A DNA stretch of 64,000 bases from Candidatus Melainabacteria bacterium (GCA_016716405.1 JADJWK010000001.1:2294001-2358000), one strand, 5' to 3'. Shown: positions 44,218 to 53,645, counted from the stretch's first letter. A program made the numbers and translations. Notes: a model not told the origin generated them from the letters alone.

Positions 44218-45264
44218 ATGAAGTCAGCAGCGAGTCCAGTCACCGAATTCACCAGGGGAGAGAACTCTCCTGATCCGTCCCCGGATCTGTCCAGAATTGT
44301 CGCGCTTGTGGACGAGGAGATGGCTCTGGTGGAGGACTGGCTGAAAACCAATCTCATCGACGATAATCCTTTTGTCGAGCAACTCCTCAAGCAGATTTTC
44401 TCCTCCGGGGGCAAGCGTATCCGCCCTCTCATCGTCCTTCTGTCTTCCCGGGCCACGACCGGGGAAGGCGAGCTCTCCCGCCTGCACATCATCCTGGCAG
44501 TGCTCACCGAGCTTATCCATACGGCCAGCCTGGTTCATGACGACGTCATCGACAAGGCTTCGGTGAGACGCGGCCAGGAGACCATAAACAAAACGTGGAA
44601 CGACCGGCTGGCGGTGCTCATGGGAGACCTCCTCTTCGCCCAGGCGTCTATCTGCCTGGCCCGGATAATGAATCCGGTGATCGTCGGCATCTACGGGCAG
44701 GTCCTGGGGGATCTATGTGCCGGAGAGATCAAGCAGATGCGTATGCAGTTCTCCACCGATATCGACTGGGAGAGCTATACGTCAAAGTCGATGAGCAAGA
44801 CTGCTTCCCTGATCTCGGCCGGCAGCCACAGCGGCGCCATTCTCAACGGTTGCGACAATGACACCATACAGGCGCTCAAAGACTACGGGGTCAACCTCGG
44901 CATCTGCTTCCAGATCGTCGACGATCTGCTCGATATCACGGCTTCCGAGAAAGAGACAGGCAAAGCCGCAGGAAGCGATCTCAAGAACGGGGTGATCACC
45001 GCTCCCAGCCTCTTTGTCCTGGAAAAGGGCGGCGAGAAAGCCGATCGCCTGCGCAAGCTCATACGAGAGCGCACCGTCACCACCGACGAAGGGTTGGCGG
45101 AGGCTCTGGATCTGATCGTCAGCTCCGGCGGTGTCGAAGCCACGGTGGAGCTGGCAGCGGGCTATACGGCCCGAGCGAGAGCATGCCTGGAGGTGATGCC
45201 TGACACACCTTACAGAGAAGGACTCTCTGAGCTGGCCGATTATGTAATGACCAGGACCCGGTAG
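44218..45264 (+). CDS. Polyprenyl (long-chain isoprenyl) diphosphate synthase
   Basis: A 348-residue trans-prenyltransferase that condenses isopentenyl diphosphate units, giving side chains for quinones or lipid carriers. The first Asp-rich motif is LVHDDVID and the second is QIVDDLLD; GGKRIRPLIVLL is also typical. Residues before FARM show Ala/Ser-Leu, consistent with a long product, though chain length cannot be fixed. I chose the ATG at 44218 over a TTG inside the 13-bp repeat. The stop overlaps the next gene by one base (TAGTG), so it heads an operon with precorrin-2 dehydrogenase and ResB/CcsA. Confidence 0.95.
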   Translation: MKSAASPVTEFTRGENSPDPSPDLSRIVALVDEEMALVEDWLKTNLIDDNPFVEQLLKQIFSSGGKRIRPLIVLLSSRATTGEGELSRLHIILAVLTELIHTASLVHDDVIDKASVRRGQETINKTWNDRLAVLMGDLLFAQASICLARIMNPVIVGIYGQVLGDLCAGEIKQMRMQFSTDIDWESYTSKSMSKTASLISAGSHSGAILNGCDNDTIQALKDYGVNLGICFQIVDDLLDITASEKETGKAAGSDLKNGVITAPSLFVLEKGGEKADRLRKLIRERTVTTDEGLAEALDLIVSSGGVEATVELAAGYTARARACLEVMPDTPYREGLSELADYVMTRTR

Positions 45265-45947
45265 TGAGCTCCTATTACCCGATCGGAATCGACCTGAGGG
45301 ACCGGCGGGTTCTCATGTCCGGCGGCGGAGAGCTCGCTTTGCGCGAATGCCGGCGCCTCCTCGAAGCAGGAGCATTACTTGATCTGGTGGCGCGCAGCCC
45401 GCTTGCCGAGTTACGCCAGCTCGCCTCCACTCATTGCCATCGTCTCACCATCTTGAAGCAATCTCTGGACGACCTCATTGACGGAGGCGCTCTGAAGGAA
45501 TATTTCCTGGTTTTCGCTTACAGCAGGGAGCGCGCCGAGCGCCTGCGACTGGCGGATGCCTGCCGAAGCGGCGGCATTCTCGTGACCGAGCCGGAACACG
45601 GCGGTGATTTCGAGGTGCCCTGCACCTTGAGACGGGGTCATCTCAAGATCGCGGTCTCCACCGACGGTCTCTCTGACGCTCTGGCGCGGGCTTTGCTCGA
45701 GAGAATCGAAGCCGATACCATGGATGATATGGATGGTTACTTCCTCTATCTCGAATATGTCAGGGGAAGGCTCACCTCGCTTCCCAGACCGATGCGGGCC
45801 GAGGATCAGAGCAGGCTTTCTTCCGGTCTGAAAGAGCTCTCCCAGAGCCAGGAGATCGAGAGCGCCATTTTGAGGCGCAATTTCCCCGAGGCCGAGCGCC
45901 TTTTCGAGGACCGCCTCCAGCTCGTTCTCGCCGGCGGTGGCGACTGA
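45264..45947 (+). CDS. Precorrin-2 dehydrogenase-like protein
   Basis: A 227-residue protein with an N-terminal NAD-binding fold like the front of siroheme synthase (CysG/Met8p). YPIGIDLRDRRVLMSGGGELA has the family's GGG motif, and the middle has the helical region VPCTLRRGHLKIAVSTDGLS, equivalent to the family's NxP...R-G-L-IAISTxGxSP. It would oxidise precorrin-2 to sirohydrochlorin for siroheme or heme d1. It uses a GTG start overlapping the previous stop. Located before ResB, consistent with tetrapyrrole and cytochrome assembly. Ferrochelatase activity is possible but not visible. Confidence 0.85.
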   Translation: MSSYYPIGIDLRDRRVLMSGGGELALRECRRLLEAGALLDLVARSPLAELRQLASTHCHRLTILKQSLDDLIDGGALKEYFLVFAYSRERAERLRLADACRSGGILVTEPEHGGDFEVPCTLRRGHLKIAVSTDGLSDALARALLERIEADTMDDMDGYFLYLEYVRGRLTSLPRPMRAEDQSRLSSGLKELSQSQEIESAILRRNFPEAERLFEDRLQLVLAGGGD

Positions 45948-47389
45948 TGTCCGGAGATCCGAGCGAGAGCCGTAACAACGGCAAGAACACCGCCACAGTC
46001 AGTTTCGTGGCCTCGGTGAAGCTCACGGTCCTCTGTCTCTTTTTCATCGGTATGACGATTCTGATCGGAGCCTGGTGCCCCCAGGAGTCTCAGGTGGGGC
46101 GAGAGAAGGTCTTCGAGGCTTTCGGCGAGCAGGCCGCTCCCATATTGATCCAGCTCGGGGTGAGCGACATCTTTCACACGCCCTGGTTTCTTTTCCTGAT
46201 CGCCATGCTCACACTGAATATGGTGGCATGCAGTTTTCAGCGAGTCTTCCCAAAGGTTCGCTCGCTCAAGACGCCGATGCCGGTTCTGTCAGGCAGGGAG
46301 ATAAGCAGGCTTCCATTCAACAAATCGCTGGCCCTGCCGGCGGATAGAACAGTCTCCGCCACCATCGACACCATCGCCGCTTCGCTGGAGAAACGGGGAT
46401 TCAAGGTCGATAGACGGGAAGACAGGCTGGTGGCCGAGTACGGTAAAGTCGGGCGGCTGGCAGCGACGATCACTCATATAGGCTTGCTGACTCTGCTCGG
46501 TGGAGTGACCATTACCTCCTGGACCGGCTTCAGCGGCTTCGCCCCGGTCAAGCTCGGCGATTCCATGAGCTTTGCCGGCTCCGAGCACAGCAAGCTATGG
46601 ATCGGTCGTCTGCCCGAGTGGAAAGTGAAAGTGCTCGGCACCCGGCGTGAGAACTACCCCACAGGCGAGCCAAAGCAATGGTATTCGGATCTGGCCGTAG
46701 TGGACGAAAAGGGCAAAGTCCTCAAGACCGGTCAAATTTCGGTGAACAACCCCCTCAGCTATGACGGTGTGGACATCTACCAGGCGTCCTGGGGTCTTGC
46801 CGGGGTCGAGATTGCTTTCAACGGAGTCAAGAAAGAGCTTTCTCTCGAGCCCATGGGCAATCGCTATGCTTCTTTCCTGCCACTCGATCCCGATTCGGTT
46901 CTGATATTCAGCGTCATGGATCAAACGAGCCCTCTGCGCCTTTTCGCCAAGCGCACCGAATGGGAGGCACCCAAGCGCCTGGCCGAGATCAAGCCGGGGG
47001 AGTCGGTGGATCTGGGCGGGGTCAAGCTTTCTTTCGAGGCAGTGGTTCCCCTGACCGGCCTGCAGTACAAGTCCGATCCTGGCATACCGGTAGTCTACGC
47101 GTCTTTCGCATTCATAATAGTGGGCGTCCTCCTGGCCATGATTCCTTACCGTCATGTGTGGGCTCAGGCCGAGATTGGCAGGACGGATTCCGGAATGAAC
47201 GAGAGCGGCTTAAAGAATGAGGACGCGACAATTCTATATATTGGAGGGAGGTCCCAGAAAGCAAGAGTGGGATTCGAGAGAATGCTCCAGTCCATGCTAG
47301 GGCGAGACTTCCCCGAAGGGCGCGAGGTGGAGCATGAGAAAAGCGGGGAGCTCATAGGAGCCGCCGCGGGGGAGCCGAACGATGTCTGA
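45947..47389 (+). CDS. resB: ResB/Ccs1 cytochrome c assembly protein
   Basis: A 480-residue membrane protein of System II cytochrome c biogenesis. With CcsA it delivers heme to apocytochromes outside the membrane. N-terminal helices (about 20-40, 75-95) include VASVKLTVLCLFFIGMTI, a typical ResB start, followed by IFHTPWFLFLIAMLTLNMVAC. A large periplasmic domain lies between a third helix (about 170-190) and a last one (about 385-405). It starts in a TGATG overlap with the previous gene and overlaps ccsA by eight bases. Confidence 0.93.
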   Translation: MSGDPSESRNNGKNTATVSFVASVKLTVLCLFFIGMTILIGAWCPQESQVGREKVFEAFGEQAAPILIQLGVSDIFHTPWFLFLIAMLTLNMVACSFQRVFPKVRSLKTPMPVLSGREISRLPFNKSLALPADRTVSATIDTIAASLEKRGFKVDRREDRLVAEYGKVGRLAATITHIGLLTLLGGVTITSWTGFSGFAPVKLGDSMSFAGSEHSKLWIGRLPEWKVKVLGTRRENYPTGEPKQWYSDLAVVDEKGKVLKTGQISVNNPLSYDGVDIYQASWGLAGVEIAFNGVKKELSLEPMGNRYASFLPLDPDSVLIFSVMDQTSPLRLFAKRTEWEAPKRLAEIKPGESVDLGGVKLSFEAVVPLTGLQYKSDPGIPVVYASFAFIIVGVLLAMIPYRHVWAQAEIGRTDSGMNESGLKNEDATILYIGGRSQKARVGFERMLQSMLGRDFPEGREVEHEKSGELIGAAAGEPNDV

Positions 47390-48374
47390 TGTCCAGATAG
47401 CACTGACCAATACAGCGGGACTCTCATCGGTGATGTCCTTCTGGGTTTTTGTCGCCGCCAACGGTTTTTCGGGGCTCCGGGGCAAGCTCAATACCATTGG
47501 CGGCTGGACCATGGTGGTAGGCTTTGCCGCCCTCACCATTGCGATTGTCTTGAGAGGGGTGGAAGCTTCCCGCTTCCCCCTGGCCAATCTCTACGAGTCG
47601 CTTCTCTGGTTCGCCTGGGCGATCATGGGCGGCTATATATGGATCAACCGCGCTTATGGTCTGGGCCAGCTCGGCTGGCTTTCCAGCATGGTGGCAGCCA
47701 CGATGTTTCTCTATGGCAGCTGGCTGCCTTCCAACCAGCATGAGATCACCCCTCTGGTTCCGGCTCTGGTCAGCTACTGGCGCCAGATCCACGTGCCGCC
47801 TCTGATAGTTTCTTATGCGGTATTCTTCCTTTCCGGTCTCTGCGGGCTTCTCCAGCTCTGGGCCGCGGGCAGGCGGCAAACCGTCTATTCTTCCGTGGCC
47901 ACGATTGCTGCTTGCGTGGCCGCCATCGTGCTCGGCACCTTCTCCAAGGTCTCGGTTCTCTGGCTGCAATTGCTTTTCGTCGGCGGATCAGCTCTGGGCA
48001 TGGTGATCAGCTGGTTCATGCTCAAGCATGTGGATGAGGGCAGGGTCAACGTCGAGCGTGCCGGCGTCTATGATGATGTCTCTTATCGCTGTGTCGCCAT
48101 CGGCTTTCCGCTTCTCACCATAGGCATCATCACCGGTGGTCTCTGGGCCAATCATGCCTGGGGGACCTACTGGTCCTGGGACCCGAAAGAGTCCATGGCC
48201 CTTGTCACCTGGCTCAGTTACGCTGCTTATATACACCTGCGCATACACCGGGAGCTCTCGGCGGAGAAGCTCTCCCTGGTGGCGGTGGTGGGGCTGATTC
48301 TTACTCTGCTGACCTATCTGGGCTTCAACACCCTTGGTTTCGGCGGTCTGCATAGTTACGGACAGTTCAAATAA
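47382..48374 (+). CDS. ccsA: CcsA/ResC cytochrome c assembly heme exporter
   Basis: A 330-residue polytopic membrane protein with about eight helices. The heme-binding WWD-type motif is seen as WGTYWSWDPKESMALVTWL. His residues flanking it (ANHAWG and YIHLRIH) are likely axial heme ligands. It forms the heme channel/synthetase with ResB. The C-terminus GFGGLHSYG is typical. It is the last gene of the operon; a hairpin follows at 48384-48418. A monoheme cytochrome c gene at 53262 provides a possible substrate in the same region. Confidence 0.95.
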   Translation: MSDVQIALTNTAGLSSVMSFWVFVAANGFSGLRGKLNTIGGWTMVVGFAALTIAIVLRGVEASRFPLANLYESLLWFAWAIMGGYIWINRAYGLGQLGWLSSMVAATMFLYGSWLPSNQHEITPLVPALVSYWRQIHVPPLIVSYAVFFLSGLCGLLQLWAAGRRQTVYSSVATIAACVAAIVLGTFSKVSVLWLQLLFVGGSALGMVISWFMLKHVDEGRVNVERAGVYDDVSYRCVAIGFPLLTIGIITGGLWANHAWGTYWSWDPKESMALVTWLSYAAYIHLRIHRELSAEKLSLVAVVGLILTLLTYLGFNTLGFGGLHSYGQFK

Positions 48375-48383
48375 CGCATTTTT

Positions 48384-48418
48384 CGAAACCCTCTAAGGGC
48401 AGACCCTGACGGGTTTCG
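48384..48418. terminator. Hairpin after ccsA
   Basis: CGAAACCC at 48384-48391 pairs with GGGTTTCG at 48411-48418, with a further short AGGG/CCCT pairing inside. No long T-run follows, so termination may be weak. It lies 10 bp after the ccsA stop. Confidence 0.45.
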
Positions 48419-48495
48419 GTTACAGTTGCTTAAGAGATCTAGGGTAAATCCGGTTATCAACCCTCAGGTTGGAACATTTTAATAGGGAGGGGCGT

Positions 48496-48547
48496 CACCT
48501 CTAGAGGTGGGAATGAGCGCAGAGTTAACCGCTTTTTTACAAAGCGG
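48496..48547. promoter_or_regulatory. Palindrome and hairpin in the sigma-factor leader
   Basis: A perfect 14-bp palindrome (CACCTCTAGAGGTG, 48496-48509) is followed by a small hairpin with arms CCGCTTT (48529-48535) and AAAGCGG (48541-48547). Both lie in the 240-bp gap before the sigma-factor start and may be operator or leader structures. Confidence 0.45.
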
Positions 48548-48613
48548 AGTCTCTTTATCGCTCGACCAAAAAACTCCTGGAACCCTGGACAGTTGAGCAA
48601 ATCAACCAGAGAA

Positions 48614-49612
48614 ATGGCAAGAAGAGCAACCAAGAAAATCACTGAATATGGAGACGACGTCAACCTGGATGATTTCATCCCGGGTTTCGCCGCGTCGGAC
48701 TATGCCGATTCTTTCGACGACGAAAGCGACGAAGGCTCAGGCGACGAATCGCCGCTTCGCCTGAAAGGCAAACGCGCGATACCGGGAGAAGACCCGGTCC
48801 AGTTTTATCTTCGTACGATCGGCAGGGTCAAGCTCCTTTCGGCAGCGGAAGAGATCGAGCTGGCCAGGCGAGTCGCCGTGGGCGATCAACTGGCCAAGAA
48901 AAAGCTCATCCAGGCGAATCTGCGCCTGGTGGTGAGCGTGGCCAAGAAATATCAGGGTCGCGGCCTGCCATTTCTGGATCTGATCCAGGAAGGCAATATG
49001 GGTCTGATCAGAGCCGCCGAGAAGTTCGATCCGGAAAGAGGCTACAAGTTCTCGACATATGCCACCTGGTGGATCAGGCAGGGCATCACCCGCGCCCTGG
49101 CTGACAAGTCGAGAACCATAAGAGTGCCGGTGCATATGGTGGAGACCATCAACAATCTCCGTAAAGCAACCCGCACTCTCTCCCAGAAACTCGACCGCCG
49201 TCCTACCATGGACGAGCTGGCCAGGGAGATGGATATCCCCGTCAAGAAAGTCAAAGACATTCTGGCTGCCAACAGGTCGCCCCTGTCTCTCGACACGCCT
49301 TATGGCGAGGACGAGGACAATACCCTGGCCGAGCTGGTGGAGGATCTCAATTCCTCGACGCCGGAAGACTCCACAGCCCAGAGCCTGATGTCTGCCGATG
49401 TCAGGAAAGTGCTTTCGGTGCTCACTCCCCGCGAGCGGGAAGTGCTCATCCTGCGCTTCGGGCTCAATGACGACAAGCCTCGCACCCTGGAGCAGGTTGG
49501 CAAGCTGGTGGGAATCACCAGAGAGCGCACTCGCCAGATCGAGCTGAAGGCTCTGCGCTTCCTGAGACAGTCCCAGGCGAGCGATCAACTCAAGGATTAT
49601 CTGGAGAGCTGA
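48614..49612 (+). CDS. Sigma-70 family RNA polymerase sigma factor (RpoD/SigA-like)
   Basis: A 332-residue sigma factor. An acidic N-terminal stretch (DDFIPGFAASDYADSFDDES) stands in place of a full region 1.1. Region 1.2 (DPVQFYLRTIG), region 2 (LRLVVSVAKKYQGRGLPFLD and TYATWWIRQGI), region 3 and region 4 (VLTPREREVLILRFGL, GITRERTRQIELKAL) are complete. Region 2.4 TYATWWIRQGITRALADKSR matches primary sigma factors. It may be the housekeeping factor or a close group 2 paralogue, as cyanobacterial relatives have several. A TTG at 48593 is an alternative start. Confidence 0.95.
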   Translation: MARRATKKITEYGDDVNLDDFIPGFAASDYADSFDDESDEGSGDESPLRLKGKRAIPGEDPVQFYLRTIGRVKLLSAAEEIELARRVAVGDQLAKKKLIQANLRLVVSVAKKYQGRGLPFLDLIQEGNMGLIRAAEKFDPERGYKFSTYATWWIRQGITRALADKSRTIRVPVHMVETINNLRKATRTLSQKLDRRPTMDELAREMDIPVKKVKDILAANRSPLSLDTPYGEDEDNTLAELVEDLNSSTPEDSTAQSLMSADVRKVLSVLTPREREVLILRFGLNDDKPRTLEQVGKLVGITRERTRQIELKALRFLRQSQASDQLKDYLES

Positions 49613-49624
49613 CTTGCTTGAATT

Positions 49625-50062
49625 CTAGAGTCTGATTTCCTGGATGATTCCATCTTTGACCAGGATCTCGCCGCCTTCCAGGCGCTGGAAGATATTCTCG
49701 CCGATTCGAACGTCCACCGGGTTCTCCACAGTGAACTGGGTGACTACCGAGCCGATGGGAAGCTCCGCCAGGGCCTGGCTCTGTCCCTGCATCTCTTCCC
49801 GCAACTGGAGAAGCCTGAGCTTCTCGGCTTCCACTTGCTGGCGAATGGATTCTACTTGAAATTTGATTTCGTCGGTGATGATTCCCTGGCTCTGCTTCTC
49901 GATGTCGGCAATGGCTCTTTTGCCCTTGAATTCGAGCTGTTGCAGTTCGGCGTCGATTTGCTGCAGGTTTCTCTGGATCTCAGCGCTCACCTGCTCTTTG
50001 AAATTTTCCGTGACTATTGCTCTTACCGCAATTTGTCGGATGAGCTGAATAGACTCGACCAT
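49625..50062 (-). CDS. YlqD family protein
   Basis: A 145-residue protein with a long charged coiled coil (about 20-90) and a small C-terminal beta domain (IGSVVTQFTVENPVDVRIGE). The coiled-coil-plus-beta pattern and length match the YlqD family, found in Firmicutes and Cyanobacteria and of unknown function. The ATG at 50062 has GAGG five bases upstream. It converges with the sigma-factor gene. Confidence 0.85.
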   Translation of the reverse strand: MVESIQLIRQIAVRAIVTENFKEQVSAEIQRNLQQIDAELQQLEFKGKRAIADIEKQSQGIITDEIKFQVESIRQQVEAEKLRLLQLREEMQGQSQALAELPIGSVVTQFTVENPVDVRIGENIFQRLEGGEILVKDGIIQEIRL

Positions 50063-50168
50063 CAAATCCTCACTCTAAAGATTCGTATGTAGTGTAGCAG
50101 AATCATGGCCGGCAATAGAGTCCAGGATTTTTTTGCGCCCTTGGCAACTTTTCCGATTTTTGTCGGGG

Positions 50169-51722
50169 TCAGAAGCGCTCCGCCACCGACTTGCCCTGGG
50201 TGAAAAGGAGCAGGTAGTCTCTGCCACCAGCTTTGGAGTCAGTACCGCTCATGTTGAAGCCCCCGAAAGGCTGCACTCCGACAAGGGCTCCCGTACATTT
50301 GCGATTTATGTAGAGGTTGCCCACATGGAAATCGCGCCGGGCCTGCTCGATTTTCTTGCGGCAGGTGGTATAGGCGGCTCCGGTGAGACCGAATTCGGTG
50401 TTATTGGCGATGGCGATGGCATCCTCCCAGTCTCTCGCTTTGATGAAGGCGAGCACCGGGCCGAAGATCTCTTCCTGGGAGATTCTGGCCATCGGGTCGA
50501 CGCCGTCGATAATCGTCGGCTCGATGAAGAAGCCGCCGTTCTTGTTCTTGATGGCGTTGCCGCCGCAAGCCAGCCTGCCTTCTTGCTTGCCGATCTCGAT
50601 ATATTCGAGGATGCTCTGATAAGCGCTCTTCGAGCTCACCGGCCCCATATCGGTGTCGCGTTCTTCCGGGCTCCCTACTTTGAGCGCTTTCGTGCGCTCC
50701 ACCACTTTCTTGAGGACTTCGTCATAGACGTCCTGGTGCACGATTGCTCGCGAGCAGGCGCTGCATTTCTGACCGCCGAAACCGAAAGCACTGGCAGTGA
50801 TACCATCGGCGACGGCATCCAGATCGGTGTCGCGATCCACGACGATGGAGTCTTTGCCGCCCATCTCGGCGATCACGCGTTTGATCCAGAGCTGGCCGGG
50901 CTGGGTTCTGGCAGCCAGCTCGTTGATTCTCAGGCCGACTTCTTTCGATCCTGTGAAAGCAATAAAGCGTATTTTCGAGTGCTGGACGAGATAGTCGCCC
51001 ACCGATGCGCCGGGACCGGGAAGGAAATTCAGGACGCCGGCAGGCAAACCGGCTTCTTCCATGAGCTTGCAGAACCAGTAGCCGATGGCGGGGGTCTCGC
51101 TGCTGGGTTTGAGGATTACCGTGTTTCCGGCGACTATGGATGCCGAGGTCATACCTACCAGAATCGCCAGGGGAAAGTTCCAGGGCGGCACCACGAGACC
51201 GACGCCAAGGGGGATATAGTAAAGCTCATTCTCCTCTCCCGGGTACGCGGTCAGGGGTTGCGGCTGGCTCAGGCGCATCATCTCCCTGGCGTAGAACTCC
51301 AGGAAATCGATGGCCTCGGCCACGTCTGCGTCGGCTTCAGCCCAGTTCTTGCCGATCTCGAGGATCATCAGAGCGGCAAACTCATGGCGCCGTCGGCGCA
51401 TGATCGCTGCAGCTTTCAACAAATAACGAGCCCGCTGCCCGGGCTCGACCCGGCTCCAGGTCTCGAAAGCGGAGAGCGCGCTTGCCATTGCCTGATCAGC
51501 ATGCTCGACGCTGGCCTGGGAGAATCTGCCGATTACTTCGGCAGGGTTTGCGGGGTTGGTGGATTCTCTTTTGCTATCCGTCTCGATCTCGCTACCTTTG
51601 ATGATCAGTCCGTGGCTCCTGCCCAGTTTGTTGCGCACGTTCTTGATGGCAGCCTGGATGAGATCTTGATTCGTTCTTTCAGAAAAGTTAGTAAAAGGTT
51701 CGTTCTGAAACTCTGTGATCAT
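50169..51722 (-). CDS. L-glutamate gamma-semialdehyde (P5C) dehydrogenase
   Basis: A 517-residue aldehyde dehydrogenase of the RocA/PruA type, which oxidises glutamate semialdehyde to glutamate with NAD in proline breakdown. PPWNFPLAI and the NAD-site FTGSKEVG are conserved; the catalytic Glu is in AEMGGKDS and the catalytic Cys in FGGQKCSACSRA. The C-terminal NRKCTGALVGVQPFGG is typical of P5C dehydrogenases. The ATG at 51722 with GGAG eight bases upstream was chosen over one 12 codons earlier. No proline dehydrogenase gene is adjacent. Confidence 0.94.
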   Translation of the reverse strand: MITEFQNEPFTNFSERTNQDLIQAAIKNVRNKLGRSHGLIIKGSEIETDSKRESTNPANPAEVIGRFSQASVEHADQAMASALSAFETWSRVEPGQRARYLLKAAAIMRRRRHEFAALMILEIGKNWAEADADVAEAIDFLEFYAREMMRLSQPQPLTAYPGEENELYYIPLGVGLVVPPWNFPLAILVGMTSASIVAGNTVILKPSSETPAIGYWFCKLMEEAGLPAGVLNFLPGPGASVGDYLVQHSKIRFIAFTGSKEVGLRINELAARTQPGQLWIKRVIAEMGGKDSIVVDRDTDLDAVADGITASAFGFGGQKCSACSRAIVHQDVYDEVLKKVVERTKALKVGSPEERDTDMGPVSSKSAYQSILEYIEIGKQEGRLACGGNAIKNKNGGFFIEPTIIDGVDPMARISQEEIFGPVLAFIKARDWEDAIAIANNTEFGLTGAAYTTCRKKIEQARRDFHVGNLYINRKCTGALVGVQPFGGFNMSGTDSKAGGRDYLLLFTQGKSVAERF

Positions 51723-51866
51723 CGCGGTCACTCCCCTGGCAATGGAACGGTGCGACAAAGGATACCGTGACTTTCGCCGGACCGGTCAATTGCTTACTGT
51801 ACCTTTATAATCGTGATATCCTGTGATCGATTCGGCGACACGAAACGGAGACCCGAGGGATATACA

Positions 51867-52685
51867 GTGAAGCAGTATCTCGACCTTGTTGAATACATAC
51901 TCGAGCATGGCGAGCCTCGTCAGGACAGGACCGGTACCGGGACCCTTTCGCTATTCGGATTGCAGACCAAGTACGATCTCAGGGAAGGCTTTCCATTGTT
52001 GACCACCAAGAAGGTGAAGTTCGACGGCGTCCTGAGGGAGCTGCTCTGGTTTCTCCGGGGCTCTACCAATATCAATGACGACCTCGCCGAGCATACACCG
52101 ATCTGGAATGCCTGGGCCCGAGAAGACGGTGAGCTCGGTCCCATATATGGCTACCAGTGGCGCAAATGGCCCCGTTATTCTTATGATCCCGAGAAAGACG
52201 CATATACCAGAGGTCATATCGATCAGATAAGCGACCTCCTGGAGCGGATCAAGAGCGACCCCTTTTCACGCCGGTTGATCATCTCGGCCTGGAATGTCTC
52301 CGATCTGCCGGAGATGGCCCTGCCTCCCTGTCATATGATGTTCCAGTTCTATGTCAGCCAGGATGGGAGGCTCGATCTTCAGCTTTACCAGCGCTCCGCC
52401 GATATGGCTCTGGGCGTGCCGTTCAATATCGCCAGCTATGCCCTGCTTCTGATGATGGTGGCTAAAGAATGTGACCTCACACCGGGAATTTTCACCCACA
52501 CATTCGGTGACGCTCATATATATATGGACCATATCGAGGGCTTGAAAAAACAGCTCCAGCGGACCCCTACCAGGCTGCCCCGGGTTGAGATTGCCGACAA
52601 GCCCATGCTCGAGCTCGGCTATGAAGATTTTCGGTTGCTCGACTACAGCCCCCAGGGCTTCATCAAGTTTCCAGTCTCGGTCTGA
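51867..52685 (+). CDS. thyA: Thymidylate synthase
   Basis: A 272-residue enzyme that methylates dUMP to dTMP using methylene-tetrahydrofolate. The catalytic Cys is in ALPPCHMMFQFYV, and the phosphate-binding region is LYQRSADMALGVPFNIASYA. DRTGTGTLSLFG near the start is typical. The GTG at 51867 with GAGGG seven bases upstream is the preferred start. The dihydrofolate reductase gene follows three bases after the stop, forming the usual thyA-folA pair. Confidence 0.97.
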   Translation: MKQYLDLVEYILEHGEPRQDRTGTGTLSLFGLQTKYDLREGFPLLTTKKVKFDGVLRELLWFLRGSTNINDDLAEHTPIWNAWAREDGELGPIYGYQWRKWPRYSYDPEKDAYTRGHIDQISDLLERIKSDPFSRRLIISAWNVSDLPEMALPPCHMMFQFYVSQDGRLDLQLYQRSADMALGVPFNIASYALLLMMVAKECDLTPGIFTHTFGDAHIYMDHIEGLKKQLQRTPTRLPRVEIADKPMLELGYEDFRLLDYSPQGFIKFPVSV

Positions 52686-52688
52686 CCT

Positions 52689-53231
52689 ATGCGGGACCGT
52701 TTCGATCTGGTGGTGGCCACGGATCTCAATTACGGGATCGGCAAGAATCAGGCTATTCCATGGCGGCTGAAAGGAGACCTGAAATATTTCAAGGATCTCA
52801 CCAGCCACACCGAGGAAGAAGGCAAGAAAAATGCCTGCGTCATGGGCCGGGCTACATGGGAGTCGATTCCGGCTCAGTTCAGACCGCTTCCGGATCGTTA
52901 CAACCTGGTGCTCACCAGTAATCCGGAATATCCTCTTCCCGAAGGGGTCTTTCGCGCCGCCTCTCTGGATGAGGCCCTGGACTTTCTCAGCCAGGGACCG
53001 GTGGACAGGGTCTTCATTATCGGGGGGTCGCGGGTTTATCAGGAGGCCTTCGCCCATGACCGGATCGGTCTCATTTATCTGACCGAGGTGCGGGCACGCT
53101 TCGACTGCGACCGATTCTTCCCTGAATTCAAGGACTTTTTCACCCTGATCTCGTGCTCCGAGCTTCAAAGCGAAGGAGGCATCGAATACTGCTTCAAGGT
53201 GTACCGGCCGAACTTTTTCGACGAGCTCTAG
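52689..53231 (+). CDS. folA: Dihydrofolate reductase
   Basis: A 180-residue enzyme reducing dihydrofolate with NADPH. LVVATDLNYGIGKNQAIPWR has the typical start, with the acidic residue of the active site in WRLKGDLKYF. MGRATWESIP binds NADPH, and FIIGGSRVYQEAF is the second nucleotide-binding segment. It regenerates folate oxidised by ThyA, encoded immediately upstream. Confidence 0.96.
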   Translation: MRDRFDLVVATDLNYGIGKNQAIPWRLKGDLKYFKDLTSHTEEEGKKNACVMGRATWESIPAQFRPLPDRYNLVLTSNPEYPLPEGVFRAASLDEALDFLSQGPVDRVFIIGGSRVYQEAFAHDRIGLIYLTEVRARFDCDRFFPEFKDFFTLISCSELQSEGGIEYCFKVYRPNFFDEL

Positions 53232-53261
53232 TACCATTTATATTACAGGTGGTGATTTTCG

Positions 53262-53645
53262 ATGCTCCAGCGCCGTCCAGTTCTGTTCCTGTCCATGACC
53301 CTGCCTCTGTCCGCCCTCTTTTGCGGGGAGCCCTGCAGTGCTTCGGAGCGCGGGGACGTCGGAAAAGGGAAGATTGTTTTCGAGCAGCATATGTGTGTCG
53401 AATGTCACAAGGGTGGGGGCAATTCGGTGAGACCCAGCCGTCCTGTCAAGGGAAAGGACTTCAAGAAGCGCTATCCCCAGGACGCCGATCTGGAGAAAGT
53501 GATCCGCGATGGCGTTCCGAGCTCGAGCATGCCCAGTTTCGGCAAAGACGTCATCGACGAGCAGGAGATGAAAGATCTGCTCGCGTATTTACGCAGCCTC
53601 ACCCCTGAGGACGATAAGCGGAGTGGCGGCAAGAAGAAAAAATAG
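53262..53645 (+). CDS. Monoheme cytochrome c
   Basis: A 127-residue exported class I cytochrome c. The signal peptide covers about 1-27. A single heme motif CVECH lies near residue 45, and the likely axial Met is in SSSMPSFG. A Lys/Gly-rich C-terminal tail (SGGKKKK) is unusual and could bind the membrane or nucleic acid. Matured by ResB/CcsA encoded nearby. Electron partners are not evident. Confidence 0.92.
   Translation: MLQRRPVLFLSMTLPLSALFCGEPCSASERGDVGKGKIVFEQHMCVECHKGGGNSVRPSRPVKGKDFKKRYPQDADLEKVIRDGVPSSSMPSFGKDVIDEQEMKDLLAYLRSLTPEDDKRSGGKKKK

Noticed and set aside
50133..51770. A 545-codon frame opposite the P5C dehydrogenase
   Set aside because: The minus-strand frame has all aldehyde dehydrogenase motifs; the plus-strand frame has no recognisable domain.
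53262..53645. Lys-rich tail as a second functional domain of cytochrome c
   Set aside because: Only about seven residues; too short to assign, noted in the feature instead.
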